Source: Arthrobacter sp. efr-133-R2A-120 (GTDB taxonomy: Bacteria > Actinomycetota > Actinomycetes > Actinomycetales > Micrococcaceae). From it: 64,000 bases of DNA. The notes under the pieces were generated by a model. It did no database searches and was not told the origin of the DNA. It was given only the letters and a program-made list of their open reading frames with translations. Position numbers and translations under genes: made by a program. This document shows, in pieces, positions 56,695 through 64,000 of the stretch. The stretch spans positions 81,171 through 145,170 of the forward strand of contig NZ_JARVRF010000019.1 in the NCBI RefSeq assembly GCF_030209835.1. Direction: 5' to 3'. The stretch's first letter is position 1, and the number at the start of each line of letters is the position of its first letter.

Positions 56695-57570
56695 ATGAAT
56701 GCACTGAAGAAGTTGCTCAGGGGAACCGCGGCAGCGGCAGTTCTGATCGCGTCCGTCGGCCTCGCCGCACCTGCCAATGCCGCCGAACAGCAGTCTGTCA
56801 AGGACGCGGTCCAAACGGTCAAGAGGATCACCGCCAAGGCTTCCGGCCTTCTCAAGGGCGACGCCGTCGTCAAGAAGCAGGGTGCCATGGTCGGGACTGC
56901 GAAAGTCCACGGCGAAGCCGAACCACTCGGCGCCGCCATCGCCGCCGACGACGTGCAAAACTCCGTGGTCGCCCGCACCAAAGATACCCAGAGCATGATC
57001 ATGGTCCTCGACCGGGGCAAGTCTTCCGCGGACTTCTCCATGTCGATCCCGGATGGGTACGTCGCAGAACTCACCAACGACGGCGGCGTGCAGCTCCGCA
57101 ACCAGTCCGCCCGCATCGTGATTCCATTCATCAGTGCCCCATGGGCACTCGACTCCAACGGCAAGAAGCTCCCGACGTCGTATACCGTCAACGGGTCCAA
57201 AATCACCCAGCACGTCAACACCAACGGTGCTGCCTATCCAATCGTCGCGGATCCCTCGATCCAGTGGATTCCATACCCGGTCGTCGCCATGTACGGCTGG
57301 GAGGCTGACACCATCCGCAAGATGACGGCCTCGATTCTTGTGGCCGGCCCAGGCACTTCCTGCACGCTGGTCGGCATCACCGGCTGGGTCGGGAAGGTCT
57401 TCACCGCCATCTGCTCCCTCGTCGGCCTCGGCTCGGCCAAGGACATCGTCCGCAACATCGGAAACGTCTGGCAGTCCAGCTCAGGGCTTCTCCTGTGGGG
57501 TTGCTACGGATTCAGGATTTGGAATCCTGGAGCCGGGGCCATACCCATGCCAGCCCGCGACTGCGCATAA
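56695..57570 (+). CDS. secreted protein with a four-cysteine hydrophobic C-terminal domain
   Basis: 291 residues, not assigned to a known family. A Sec signal peptide (LKKLLRGTAAAAVLIASVGL, then APANAAEQ with cleavage near residue 30) precedes a soluble middle domain (about 30-185) that ends in NTNGAAYPIVADPSIQW, a motif I recall in other actinobacterial secreted proteins. The final 100 residues are hydrophobic, Gly/Ser-rich and have four Cys (in TSCTLVG, AICSLVG, WGCYGF and the terminal DCA) that could form two disulfides. The next gene encodes a small two-helix membrane protein. The pairing resembles a bacteriocin or toxin with immunity, which is inference. ATG 56695 follows AGGGGA. Confidence 0.7.
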   Translation: MNALKKLLRGTAAAAVLIASVGLAAPANAAEQQSVKDAVQTVKRITAKASGLLKGDAVVKKQGAMVGTAKVHGEAEPLGAAIAADDVQNSVVARTKDTQSMIMVLDRGKSSADFSMSIPDGYVAELTNDGGVQLRNQSARIVIPFISAPWALDSNGKKLPTSYTVNGSKITQHVNTNGAAYPIVADPSIQWIPYPVVAMYGWEADTIRKMTASILVAGPGTSCTLVGITGWVGKVFTAICSLVGLGSAKDIVRNIGNVWQSSSGLLLWGCYGFRIWNPGAGAIPMPARDCA

Positions 57571-57585
57571 CGCACGAGCAGAAAC

Positions 57586-57822
57586 ATGCTTGTCTTCCGG
57601 TACATCTATAGTGCTGTATTCGTCTTCGCAGTGTTCTGGGCGATCTTTCTCGAAGACCTCCCTGTCTTCGGGCGGCTCGTCTTCCCGCTCTTTGCGCTCA
57701 TTCCTCTGATACTCAACGAAATACAGATCCAGAAGACGCGGAAGCTGAAAGCAGAACTCCGCTCACGCGAGGCAGAGTCCCTGCCGAACGACGTCCACCA
57801 CGACTACAGGGAAGCAAACTAG
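57586..57822 (+). CDS. small two-helix membrane protein (candidate immunity protein)
   Basis: 78 residues: two hydrophobic segments (about 2-22 and 28-46), then a basic and polar tail (about 47-78; IQIQKTRKLKAELRSREAES). 15 nt after the secreted-protein stop, same strand, so co-transcribed. Size and topology are like those of bacteriocin immunity proteins, but no family is recognised. The ribosome site is poor (GAGCAGAAAC). Confidence 0.6.
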   Translation: MLVFRYIYSAVFVFAVFWAIFLEDLPVFGRLVFPLFALIPLILNEIQIQKTRKLKAELRSREAESLPNDVHHDYREAN

Positions 57823-57911
57823 CCAGGACACTTGCAGGCACTCCTGACAAGCGCGGCCAATGAGGAGACCGCCCCCGCGGCTGACCTCGGTTCGTTTGGC
57901 CCTGCGGTTTC

Positions 57912-57959
57912 CGTTATGATTGATTGTTGGCCCGGCACCGGAAAACCGTTATGAACGGC
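57912..57959 (+). promoter_or_regulatory. rpmE2 promoter region with repeated CCGTTATGA
   Basis: TATGAT (57915-57920) is a plausible -10. CCGTTATGA occurs at 57912-57920 and again at 57947-57955, where it forms the palindrome CCGTT-ATG-AACGG (57947-57959) in the 5' UTR. A Zur site is expected at L31 type B genes in many bacteria, but the sequence does not match a Zur consensus I know. Confidence 0.35.
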
Positions 57960-58033
57960 AGGCGGTGCGCGGACCGAATCCATTCATACCTGGCAGCTGG
58001 CAAAATCCAGCTGCGTGAACAAAAGGTCCCATT

Positions 58034-58291
58034 ATGAAGTCTGATATCCACCCGAAGTACGAAGCTGTTGTATTCAACGACCTGGCTTCCGGCGTCAAGT
58101 TCCTGACCAAGTCCACCGTGTCTTCTTCCAAGACCATCGAGTGGGAAGACGGCAACACCTACCCGGTCATCGACGTCGAAATCTCCTCGGAGTCCCACCC
58201 GTTCTACACGGGCAAGCAGCGCATCATGGACTCCGCAGGCCGCGTCGAGCGCTTCAACGCTCGCTTCAAGGGCTTCGGCGGCAAGAAGTAA
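58034..58291 (+). CDS. rpmE2: 50S ribosomal protein L31 type B
   Basis: 85 residues. [20 protein letters not shown] and the C-terminal [17 protein letters not shown] are typical of the type B paralogue. It has no cysteine, so it is the zinc-free form that replaces the Cys-containing L31 when zinc is scarce; release from Zur repression is the usual control. ATG 58034. Followed by a clear terminator, so a single-gene unit. Confidence 0.95.
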   Translation: MKSDIHPKYEAVVFNDLASGVKFLTKSTVSSSKTIEWEDGNTYPVIDVEISSESHPFYTGKQRIMDSAGRVERFNARFKGFGGKK

Positions 58292-58316
58292 TCAACTTCA
58301 CCTCCAAGCTTCTGTG

Positions 58317-58357
58317 AAAGCCCGCACCTGCCGTACCTTCGGCGGCTGCGGGCTTTT
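58317..58357 (+). terminator. intrinsic terminator after rpmE2
   Basis: AAAGCCCGCA (58317-58326) pairs with TGCGGGCTTT (58347-58356), with GCCG/CGGC inside the loop, then T. Confidence 0.8.
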
Positions 58358-58381
58358 GCGTTTTCCGGCAGGATGGAAACC

Positions 58382-59470
58382 ATGACTTCCAGCATGCCTT
58401 TCGAGCAAGACGAACCCCGGCTCCATGGCGAATACAAGGTCCCCGGCGGAAAACTCGTGGTGGTCGACCTCGACGTCGTGGACGGGCGGTTCGCGCACGT
58501 CTCGCTCAGCGGCGATTTCTTCCTCGAACCGGACGAGGCCCTGCTGGACATCAACCGGGCGCTCACGGGCCTTCCGGAAAGTTCGACGCCGGCGGAGATT
58601 TCCGCCGCCGTCACCGCCGCACTGCCCGCCGACACGGTCCTGTTCGGCTTCTCTGCCGACGCCGTCGCCGTTGCTGTCCGCAGGGCGCTGTCCAAGGCGA
58701 GCGGGTGGGCGGACCACCAGTGGGAGGTCATCCCGCCGTCGGTCCTTCCCACCCACCTCAATGTAGCGCTGGACGAGGTCCTCACCGAACAGGTCGGGGC
58801 CGGGCTACGCAAGCCCACCCTGCGCTTCTGGGACTGGGAAGAGCCGTCGGTGGTGATCGGCAGCTTCCAGTCCTTCCGCAACGAGGTGGATCCCGACGGC
58901 GTCGCGCGCCACGGCATCACAGTGGTCCGCCGCATCAGCGGCGGAGGAGCCATGTTCATGGAGGCGGGCAACTGCATCACCTATTCGCTCTATGTGCCAC
59001 AGAGCCTCGTCGATGGCATCAGCTTCGCCGATTCCTACGCTTTCCTGGACGCGTGGGTCATGGCTGCCCTGGAAAAACTGGGCATTACCGCGTTCTATGT
59101 CCCGCTCAATGACATCGCCACCGAGCAGGGCAAGATCGGCGGTGCCGCGCAAAAGCGCCTAGCCAACGGCGGAATGCTGCATCACGTCACCATGAGCTAC
59201 GACATCGACGCCGACAAGATGGTGGAGGTCTTGCGCATCGGCAAGGAAAAACTATCCGACAAAGGCACCCGCAGCGCAAAGAAGCGCGTGGATCCACTCC
59301 GCCGGCAAACCGGCCTGGCACGGACAGAGATCATCAAAGCCATGCAGGAAGTTTTCACCGAGCGGTACGGCGCCACGGAGTCCAGCATCACCGACGCCGA
59401 ATTGGCAATAGCGCGGGAACGGGTGCAGTCAAAGTTCGGTACCGAAGAATGGCTGCACCGTGTCCCTTAA
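58382..59470 (+). CDS. lipoate-protein ligase-like protein with an N-terminal accessory domain
   Basis: 362 residues. The first 100 residues (GEYKVPGGKLVVVDLDVVDG, VSLSGDFFLEPDEALLDINR) resemble the small domain that is C-terminal in E. coli LplA. The catalytic biotin/lipoate ligase domain follows (about 120-350): VRRISGGGAMFMEAGNCITY and the Lys in GKIGGAAQKRLANGGMLHH. So the domain order is permuted relative to LplA. It should attach lipoate, or octanoate, to 2-oxoacid dehydrogenase E2 or GcvH. ATG 58382 is used; ATG 58373 is possible. Terminal repeat noted at 59460. Confidence 0.85.
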   Translation: MTSSMPFEQDEPRLHGEYKVPGGKLVVVDLDVVDGRFAHVSLSGDFFLEPDEALLDINRALTGLPESSTPAEISAAVTAALPADTVLFGFSADAVAVAVRRALSKASGWADHQWEVIPPSVLPTHLNVALDEVLTEQVGAGLRKPTLRFWDWEEPSVVIGSFQSFRNEVDPDGVARHGITVVRRISGGGAMFMEAGNCITYSLYVPQSLVDGISFADSYAFLDAWVMAALEKLGITAFYVPLNDIATEQGKIGGAAQKRLANGGMLHHVTMSYDIDADKMVEVLRIGKEKLSDKGTRSAKKRVDPLRRQTGLARTEIIKAMQEVFTERYGATESSITDAELAIARERVQSKFGTEEWLHRVP

Positions 59471-59500
59471 CTGCGGGTGTCCCTTAACTGCCGGTGTTCC
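59460..59500. repeat. 17-bp tandem repeat at the ligase stop codon
   Basis: GTGTCCCTTAACTGCGG (59460-59476) is followed by GTGTCCCTTAACTGCCG (59477-59493) and a third partial copy from 59494. The first copy contains the last codons and the TAA stop of the ligase gene. Confidence 0.75.
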
Positions 59501-59504
59501 CTAG

Positions 59505-60137
59505 TTACCCGGCCCGGTACGCGTTCACTGCCTGTTCCAGGACCGGACCGTAGAGCGGCCATGAATCGGCCGAAGCAGCCACGATGAGGACGCTGATGCC
59601 CTTGCTCCCCGCTACGAGGCAAGCCATTTCACGGTAACGGTTGTTGCCGACGCGGGTTACGTAGCTGTCCTCCACGCAGGAACCCGTGCCTCCGCGGAAA
59701 GCCATTCCGGTGCGTTCAGCGATTTTGGTGGGTGGCGAGGAGTTCTCGTCCGCCAAGTGATCTAGCCTGAAGGTGCTCCAATTGTCCAGCGACTCGCTGC
59801 CCTGCCGGGGTGTGGCGTTGAGGTACATCCGCAGTTCGCCCGTTGACGACGACACAGTCGCGGACACGCTGCCGGGGTCGCTTTCGGCAGGACTCGCATC
59901 GGGAGGGACTGAAAGGACCCCGGTGCCATCCGGAAGGTCCATGGTTCTCCAGCCTGCCGGGGCAGGTGCTGCCGTGAACCACGCGAACGGCAACTCCGCA
60001 GACTGCACGGTGCTTGTCCCCGGGCTTTGAACAGACGAACTGCAAGCTGCGACGGCCATCATCGCAGCAACCGCGCCCAGGGAGAGCACGGCGAAGAGTG
60101 CTGTTCTGTTGCGCCTTGGCGCGCTAGCGGTTTCCAT
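59505..60137 (-). CDS. putative lipoprotein, hypothetical
   Basis: About 210 residues. A signal sequence with lipobox MMAVAACSSS (Cys about residue 31) predicts a membrane-anchored exported protein; the following 30 residues are Ser/Thr-rich. No family recognised; two Cys (in GTGSCVED and REMACLVAG) could form a disulfide. ATG 60137 (in-frame ATG 60185 would overlap the upstream gene more). It overlaps the upstream lipoprotein gene by 14 nt, so they are co-transcribed. Confidence 0.75.
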   Translation of the reverse strand: METASAPRRNRTALFAVLSLGAVAAMMAVAACSSSVQSPGTSTVQSAELPFAWFTAAPAPAGWRTMDLPDGTGVLSVPPDASPAESDPGSVSATVSSSTGELRMYLNATPRQGSESLDNWSTFRLDHLADENSSPPTKIAERTGMAFRGGTGSCVEDSYVTRVGNNRYREMACLVAGSKGISVLIVAASADSWPLYGPVLEQAVNAYRAG

Positions 60138-60495
60138 CGCCGTCGTCCGGTCCGCCGTTATCGTCGCCGTCGCGGTCGCCGCCATTGGGGTGGCGCGGGG
60201 GCGGCGGAACCATGTGGGGTGGCGCCTGTGCTGGAGGCCGGACTACGGCGGGCGGCGCCTGTACAGGCGGCGGAACGACGGTTGGCGGCGCCGGGGGTGG
60301 AACGACGGCGGGCGGGGTAGTAGTTGGCGCGACCGGCGTCGCCGTCGGTGCAGGCGACGGCGCGCTTGGGGCGGGCGTTGTGCTCGCCGGTGGGCTTGCG
60401 GGTGCCGGAGCGGCGGGTTGTCCGCCGAAGCAGCCTCCGAGCAATAGGCTGGCGCTCAGCACTGCGGCGGCAAGCACGGGGCGAGGAATCTTCAT
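60124..60495 (-). CDS. proline-rich putative lipoprotein
   Basis: 123 residues: signal sequence with lipobox SLLLGGCFGG (Cys about residue 22) followed by about 75 residues very rich in Pro, Ala, Thr and Val and a Asp/Gly/Arg-rich end. Low complexity makes function unreadable; it could be a wall-spanning spacer. It lies 109 nt after pepN on the same strand and overlaps the next lipoprotein gene. Confidence 0.6.
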   Translation of the reverse strand: MKIPRPVLAAAVLSASLLLGGCFGGQPAAPAPASPPASTTPAPSAPSPAPTATPVAPTTTPPAVVPPPAPPTVVPPPVQAPPAVVRPPAQAPPHMVPPPPRHPNGGDRDGDDNGGPDDGDGNR

Positions 60496-60604
60496 GGTGA
60501 CCGTCCTCAGGAAAGGCCCATGCGGAGCGCCGGGCTTTGCATCTAAAGACGATGCCGGCGATCTCCTTGGTTCAAAGGCCAGCTCGTCAACGCCGGCTCC
60601 CGCG

Positions 60605-63244
60605 TCAGCACTGCTGCAGTGCCACAGCTTCTTGTTGCGAAGCGCCGGCGGCTTGCGCCGTCAGGGCGCGGAACAAATGGCTTCGCTGCTCAATGATGAT
60701 GCGCCGGAGTGCACGCGGAGCCGCCGTGTGGGCGCTAAGCCAATCGTCCGTGCGCCGAAGCACAGGATGATCTCCCGGAGCCGTCCCGGCCTGAAGATCC
60801 CGGGCCGCGGGGAACAGGCCCCGCACAATCCGGCTTGCGATCTCGATGCTCCGGGACTGCCAGATATCCTCCAGGCAGTCGAAGTACGGTTCCGTGAAGC
60901 CGTCCAGGAGCCCGGACGGGGCAAGGGAGAAACCTGCGATTGTGGCGCTCAGAATCTCATTGGAGAGCCCCGTGTCGTTGACAGCGGCATTCCATGCGGC
61001 CGTCTTGACGTCAATATCGGGACGGGCAGCTCCGGCCAGAGCATGGCCTTCGCGCCCGGAAGCGGTGTGGTCCAGGGCTAGCTCGGCATCCAGTTCCGAA
61101 AGCGTGGCCGCTCCGTTGGCTGCCAACGCCTGCCACAGGCTCCACCGGAGATCCGCATCCACCGTCAGCCCGTCCACTGTCACGCTGCCGGAGAGAATGC
61201 CCCGGAGGAACTCGACGTAAGCCCCATCATGGCGCGACAACTGGGCCAGGGCCCTGGCCCACGCGAGTTGCTGGTCCGAGCCCGGCTCGGAGGTCCGCAG
61301 CTGCCTCGCGCTGGCCGCCATCAGGCGCTCCCGGACTTCATCCCGCTGCAGAGCCGGGATGTAGCGCTCGACGGCGGTCACCGCGTTGTCCAGAACGTTG
61401 AGGAGGACGCCGATTCCTGACTCGGCGGGGGCGAAGCGTTCGACGGCGGCGACGTACAGCTCCGCCGGGGTAACGGCGTCGCGCGCTGAATCCCACAGGG
61501 CTGTCCAGCACAACGCCCGGGCCAGGGGGTCGCTGAGGCGGTCCAAGGAGGAACGTACTGTTGCTTCGGATCCCGCATCCAGGCGGACCTTGGCATAGCT
61601 GAGGTCGTCGTCGTTCACGAGCAGGAGGGCCGGGCGCGGCTTTCCTTCGAGAGCCCCCACCGTGGTTTCGGCGCCGTCGACGTCGAGCTCGATGCCCTCT
61701 GTGCGGAGCAACTGGCCGCCGTCGTCAAAGTTGTAAAGACCGATCCTGAGCCTGTGCGGCCGGTGTTCTTGCTTGCCCGTGACGGGATCCACGGAGTCCT
61801 GGCGCAGGGTGACCGTTGCCATGGCATCGCCGTTTCCGGCGATCTCGGCCGCAACGGTGGAGATCCCGGAGGTCTGCAGCCACTGCCGGGCCCAGGTGCC
61901 AAGGTCCCGGCCCGACGCTGTGTCCAGGGCTTGGAGGAGGTCGGCCAGCGAGGTGTTGCCGTACTCGTGATCCTTGAAGTAGCGGCGCGAGCCGGCAATG
62001 AACGCCTCGAATCCGACGTAGGCCACCAATTGCTTGAGGACGGATGCGCCCTTGGCATAGGTGATGCCGTCGAAGTTCTGCTTGGCGGCCTCGAGGTCGG
62101 GAATGTCCGCGACAATAGGGTGGGTCGTGGGCAACTGGTCCTGCAGATATGCCCAGGACTTGCGCTTGTTCGCGAAATTCACCCAGGCGCTGTCCCAGTC
62201 CGTGGCCTTGTCCACGCCGAGGGTACCCATGTAGTCGGCGAAGGATTCCTTGAGCCACAGATCGTCCCACCAGGTCATGGTCACGAGGTCGCCAAACCAC
62301 ATGTGGGCCATCTCGTGCATGAGGGTGTTGGCGCGGGCCTGGTACTGGGCATCGGTGGCCCGCGAGGTGAAGACGTACTTCTCCGTGAAGGTGACCAGGC
62401 CGGGATTTTCCATCGCACCGAGGTTGTACTCGGGCACGAACGCCTGATCGTACTTGCCCCAGGGGTACGGATAGTCGAAGAGATCGTTGAAGAAATCCAG
62501 GCCGTTCTTCGTCAGCCGGAAAAGCCCGGCGGCATCGAAGGACCCCTGCATGGATGCGCGGCAATAGAGCGCCAGGGGAACCTCAAGGCTGGTCCCGTCG
62601 TCGAGCGTCTTGCTCCATTGGTCCGTGGCGCGGAAATAGGGACCGGCGAGGACCGTGGTGATGTAGGTGGACATCCGCTTGGTGGTGGCGAAGTCCCAGC
62701 GGCTCGTCGCCGGATCGCTCGTCAGTTGCGTCCGGGCGAGCTCGGCGCCATTGGAAGCCACCTGCCAAGAAGAAGGAGCCATGATGTGGAAGGTGAATTC
62801 GGCCTTCAGGTCCGGCTGCTCGAAATTCGCGAACACACGGCGGGCATCCGCCGGTTCGTATTGCGTGTAGAGGTAGCACTGTCCGTCCGCGGGATCGACA
62901 AAGCGGTGCATGCCCTCGCCGGATCGGCTGTAAAGGGCGGTTCCGGTGACCGTGACCTGATTTTCGGCCTGGAGATTGTTGAGGTGGATCCTGTCGCCGT
63001 CCACTACCTCGGCGACATCCAGTCCCTTTCCGTTGAGGAAGACGCTGTGTACACCGCCGTGGATGAAATCCAGGAACGTGGACGAACCAGGCTTGGCCGA
63101 GAAGTTGATGACGCTGCGGCTTGTGTACCCCGGTACGCCGGCATCGGCGGCTTCGCGGACGTCAAGGGAGACGTCGTAGCTGTGAGTGCTGATCAGGGCT
63201 GAACGGGTGGCGGCCTCAGCGCGCGCCAAGTTGTGATTCGACAC
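60605..63244 (-). CDS. pepN: aminopeptidase N (M1 family)
   Basis: 879 residues, full-length M1 zinc metallopeptidase. The exopeptidase motif is LGAMENPG (about 274-281) and the zinc site HEMAHMWFGDLVT (HExxH, about 307-311) with the third ligand Glu in LWLKESFADY 18-19 residues on. The C-terminal ERAP1-like domain is intact. It removes N-terminal amino acids from peptides in the cytoplasm. GTG 63244 lies just downstream of TAGATA, so a leaderless start is possible. Divergent from the ATP-grasp gene. Confidence 0.95.
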   Translation of the reverse strand: MSNHNLARAEAATRSALISTHSYDVSLDVREAADAGVPGYTSRSVINFSAKPGSSTFLDFIHGGVHSVFLNGKGLDVAEVVDGDRIHLNNLQAENQVTVTGTALYSRSGEGMHRFVDPADGQCYLYTQYEPADARRVFANFEQPDLKAEFTFHIMAPSSWQVASNGAELARTQLTSDPATSRWDFATTKRMSTYITTVLAGPYFRATDQWSKTLDDGTSLEVPLALYCRASMQGSFDAAGLFRLTKNGLDFFNDLFDYPYPWGKYDQAFVPEYNLGAMENPGLVTFTEKYVFTSRATDAQYQARANTLMHEMAHMWFGDLVTMTWWDDLWLKESFADYMGTLGVDKATDWDSAWVNFANKRKSWAYLQDQLPTTHPIVADIPDLEAAKQNFDGITYAKGASVLKQLVAYVGFEAFIAGSRRYFKDHEYGNTSLADLLQALDTASGRDLGTWARQWLQTSGISTVAAEIAGNGDAMATVTLRQDSVDPVTGKQEHRPHRLRIGLYNFDDGGQLLRTEGIELDVDGAETTVGALEGKPRPALLLVNDDDLSYAKVRLDAGSEATVRSSLDRLSDPLARALCWTALWDSARDAVTPAELYVAAVERFAPAESGIGVLLNVLDNAVTAVERYIPALQRDEVRERLMAASARQLRTSEPGSDQQLAWARALAQLSRHDGAYVEFLRGILSGSVTVDGLTVDADLRWSLWQALAANGAATLSELDAELALDHTASGREGHALAGAARPDIDVKTAAWNAAVNDTGLSNEILSATIAGFSLAPSGLLDGFTEPYFDCLEDIWQSRSIEIASRIVRGLFPAARDLQAGTAPGDHPVLRRTDDWLSAHTAAPRALRRIIIEQRSHLFRALTAQAAGASQQEAVALQQC

Positions 63245-63461
63245 CCAGCTATCTAATCATGAGGAAGACGGCGCCCAGCCCAGGAGGGCAATAAGGAACC
63301 AGGAGCCAAGCGCAACCAGCACCGCACGGGCGCGTCCGGCGGCCCATGCGGCCGTGCCCGGTATATTTGCAGCTAGCAAACCCCGCGCTACAGCCGGTGC
63401 CACTGCGCAACATGCAGAACGCGAAATGCGTTCGTAATCGAAAAGGTGATTGTCTGAATCC

Positions 63462-64000
63462 CATGTCAGAGCTATTCCGGGATTACTCCGAGGCCGCCGC
63501 CCGTTCCGGCGCCTACGACGAAATGTTCGCCCCGGGCACCGTTGCCCGAAAGTCCTACGGCCAGGTGGACGGTGCTCTCCGCGAGCTTTCGCTTGCGGAT
63601 GTGAGCGCCCGTGCCGAGTCGATGGCGCGGACGTTCCTGGACCGGGGTGTGACGTTTGATTATGCGGGGGAGGAGCGTCCCTTTCCGTTGGATATCGTGC
63701 CGCGGGTGATTCCGGCTGATGAGTGGGATGTGCTGGAGCGGGGGGTGGCGCAGCGGGTGCGGGCGCTGGAGGCGTTCCTGGACGATGTCTACGGGCGGAT
63801 GGCGGTGGTGGCTGACGGCGTGGTGCCGAGGGCATTGGTGACCACGAGCGCGCATTTCCACCGTGCCGTGCACGGTTTCGAACCGGCCGGTGGGGTGCGG
63901 GTGCACGTGTCCGGTATCGACGTTGTCCGTGATGCGGCGGGTACGTTCCGGGTGCTGGAGGACAACGTCCGTGTGCCTTCCGGGGTGTCCTACGTGCTGG
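63462..64000 (+). CDS. circularly permuted type 2 ATP-grasp protein (start only)
   Basis: 179 codons visible before the window ends; the rest is missing. MSELFRDYSEAAARSGAYDE, FPLDIVPRVIPADEWDVLER (about 75-94) and VSGIDVVRDAAGTFRVLEDN (about 150-169) are typical of the DUF404/DUF407 ATP-grasp family, whose genes usually precede an alpha-E protein and a transglutaminase-like protease gene. Function unknown; amide-ligase chemistry is presumed. Third-position usage changes from C-rich to G/T-rich around codon 65. Confidence 0.88.

Noticed and set aside
63257..63380. Possible 40-residue membrane peptide on the minus strand upstream of pepN
   Set aside because: Only a TTG start without a ribosome site, and it fills the promoter region of two divergent genes; not enough support.

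Overview
The window is chromosomal DNA of a high-GC actinobacterium, most likely an Arthrobacter-type member of the Micrococcaceae (Arthrobacter, Pseudarthrobacter or Paenarthrobacter). The basis is strong GC bias at third codon positions, frequent GTG/TTG starts, actinobacterial signature genes (rbpA, whiA, opcA, a DUF3099 protein, an ECF41-type sigma factor), the actinobacterial orders uvrC-rapZ-yvcK-whiA and gap-pgk-tpiA-secG, and many promoters whose TANNNT -10 lies 5-8 nt before the start codon (leaderless mRNA). I see no rRNA, tRNA, CRISPR array, prophage or intact insertion sequence. Almost everything looks like conserved core genome.

Layout. 1-6.4 kb: 3' part of a DExH helicase gene (minus), trans-aconitate methyltransferase, and a heterodimeric ABC exporter with a GntR/YtrA-type regulator. 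6.4-15.9 kb: uvrA (with an SOS-like box), a HAD phosphatase, a PlsC-type acyltransferase, uvrC, then rapZ-yvcK-whiA. 16-20.9 kb: sodA, gap-pgk-tpiA-secG and rbpA. 20.8-29.1 kb (minus): a pentose-phosphate operon transcribed tkt-tal-pgi-zwf-opcA-pgl. 29.4-38.7 kb: haem A synthesis genes ctaB and ctaA in convergent orientation, a two-gene ABC transporter, and sufR-sufB-sufD-Rieske-sufC-sufT for Fe-S assembly. 38.9-43.5 kb: an acyl-CoA ligase and thiolase facing a BioNMY biotin ECF transporter. 43.6-54.2 kb: a membrane protein, an ABC-F ATPase, SRPBCC and YbaK-like proteins, SURF1, two small conserved genes, a fabG/SDR pair, serB, an orphan ABC ATPase, a TSUP permease and a TrmH-type methyltransferase. 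54.2-58 kb: the most accessory-looking stretch, with an aldo/keto reductase remnant, a 55-residue membrane protein, a carboxymuconolactone decarboxylase/ECF41 sigma pair, a gene-poor 0.4 kb gap, and a secreted four-cysteine protein next to a small membrane protein. 58-64 kb: ribosomal protein L31 type B, a permuted lipoate ligase, two lipoproteins, aminopeptidase N and the start of a circularly permuted ATP-grasp gene.

Functionally the window joins excision repair, the trunk of glycolysis, the oxidative and non-oxidative pentose phosphate pathway, Fe-S assembly and three cytochrome-oxidase maturation genes (ctaA, ctaB, SURF1). The observations I rate highest are the secreted four-Cys protein with a possible immunity partner, the biotin-linked ligase/thiolase whose second catalytic cysteine is serine, the SDR with an enoyl-reductase-like Y-x6-K site after fabG, the ECF41 sigma with its probable target promoter, and the SOS box on the leaderless uvrA promoter.
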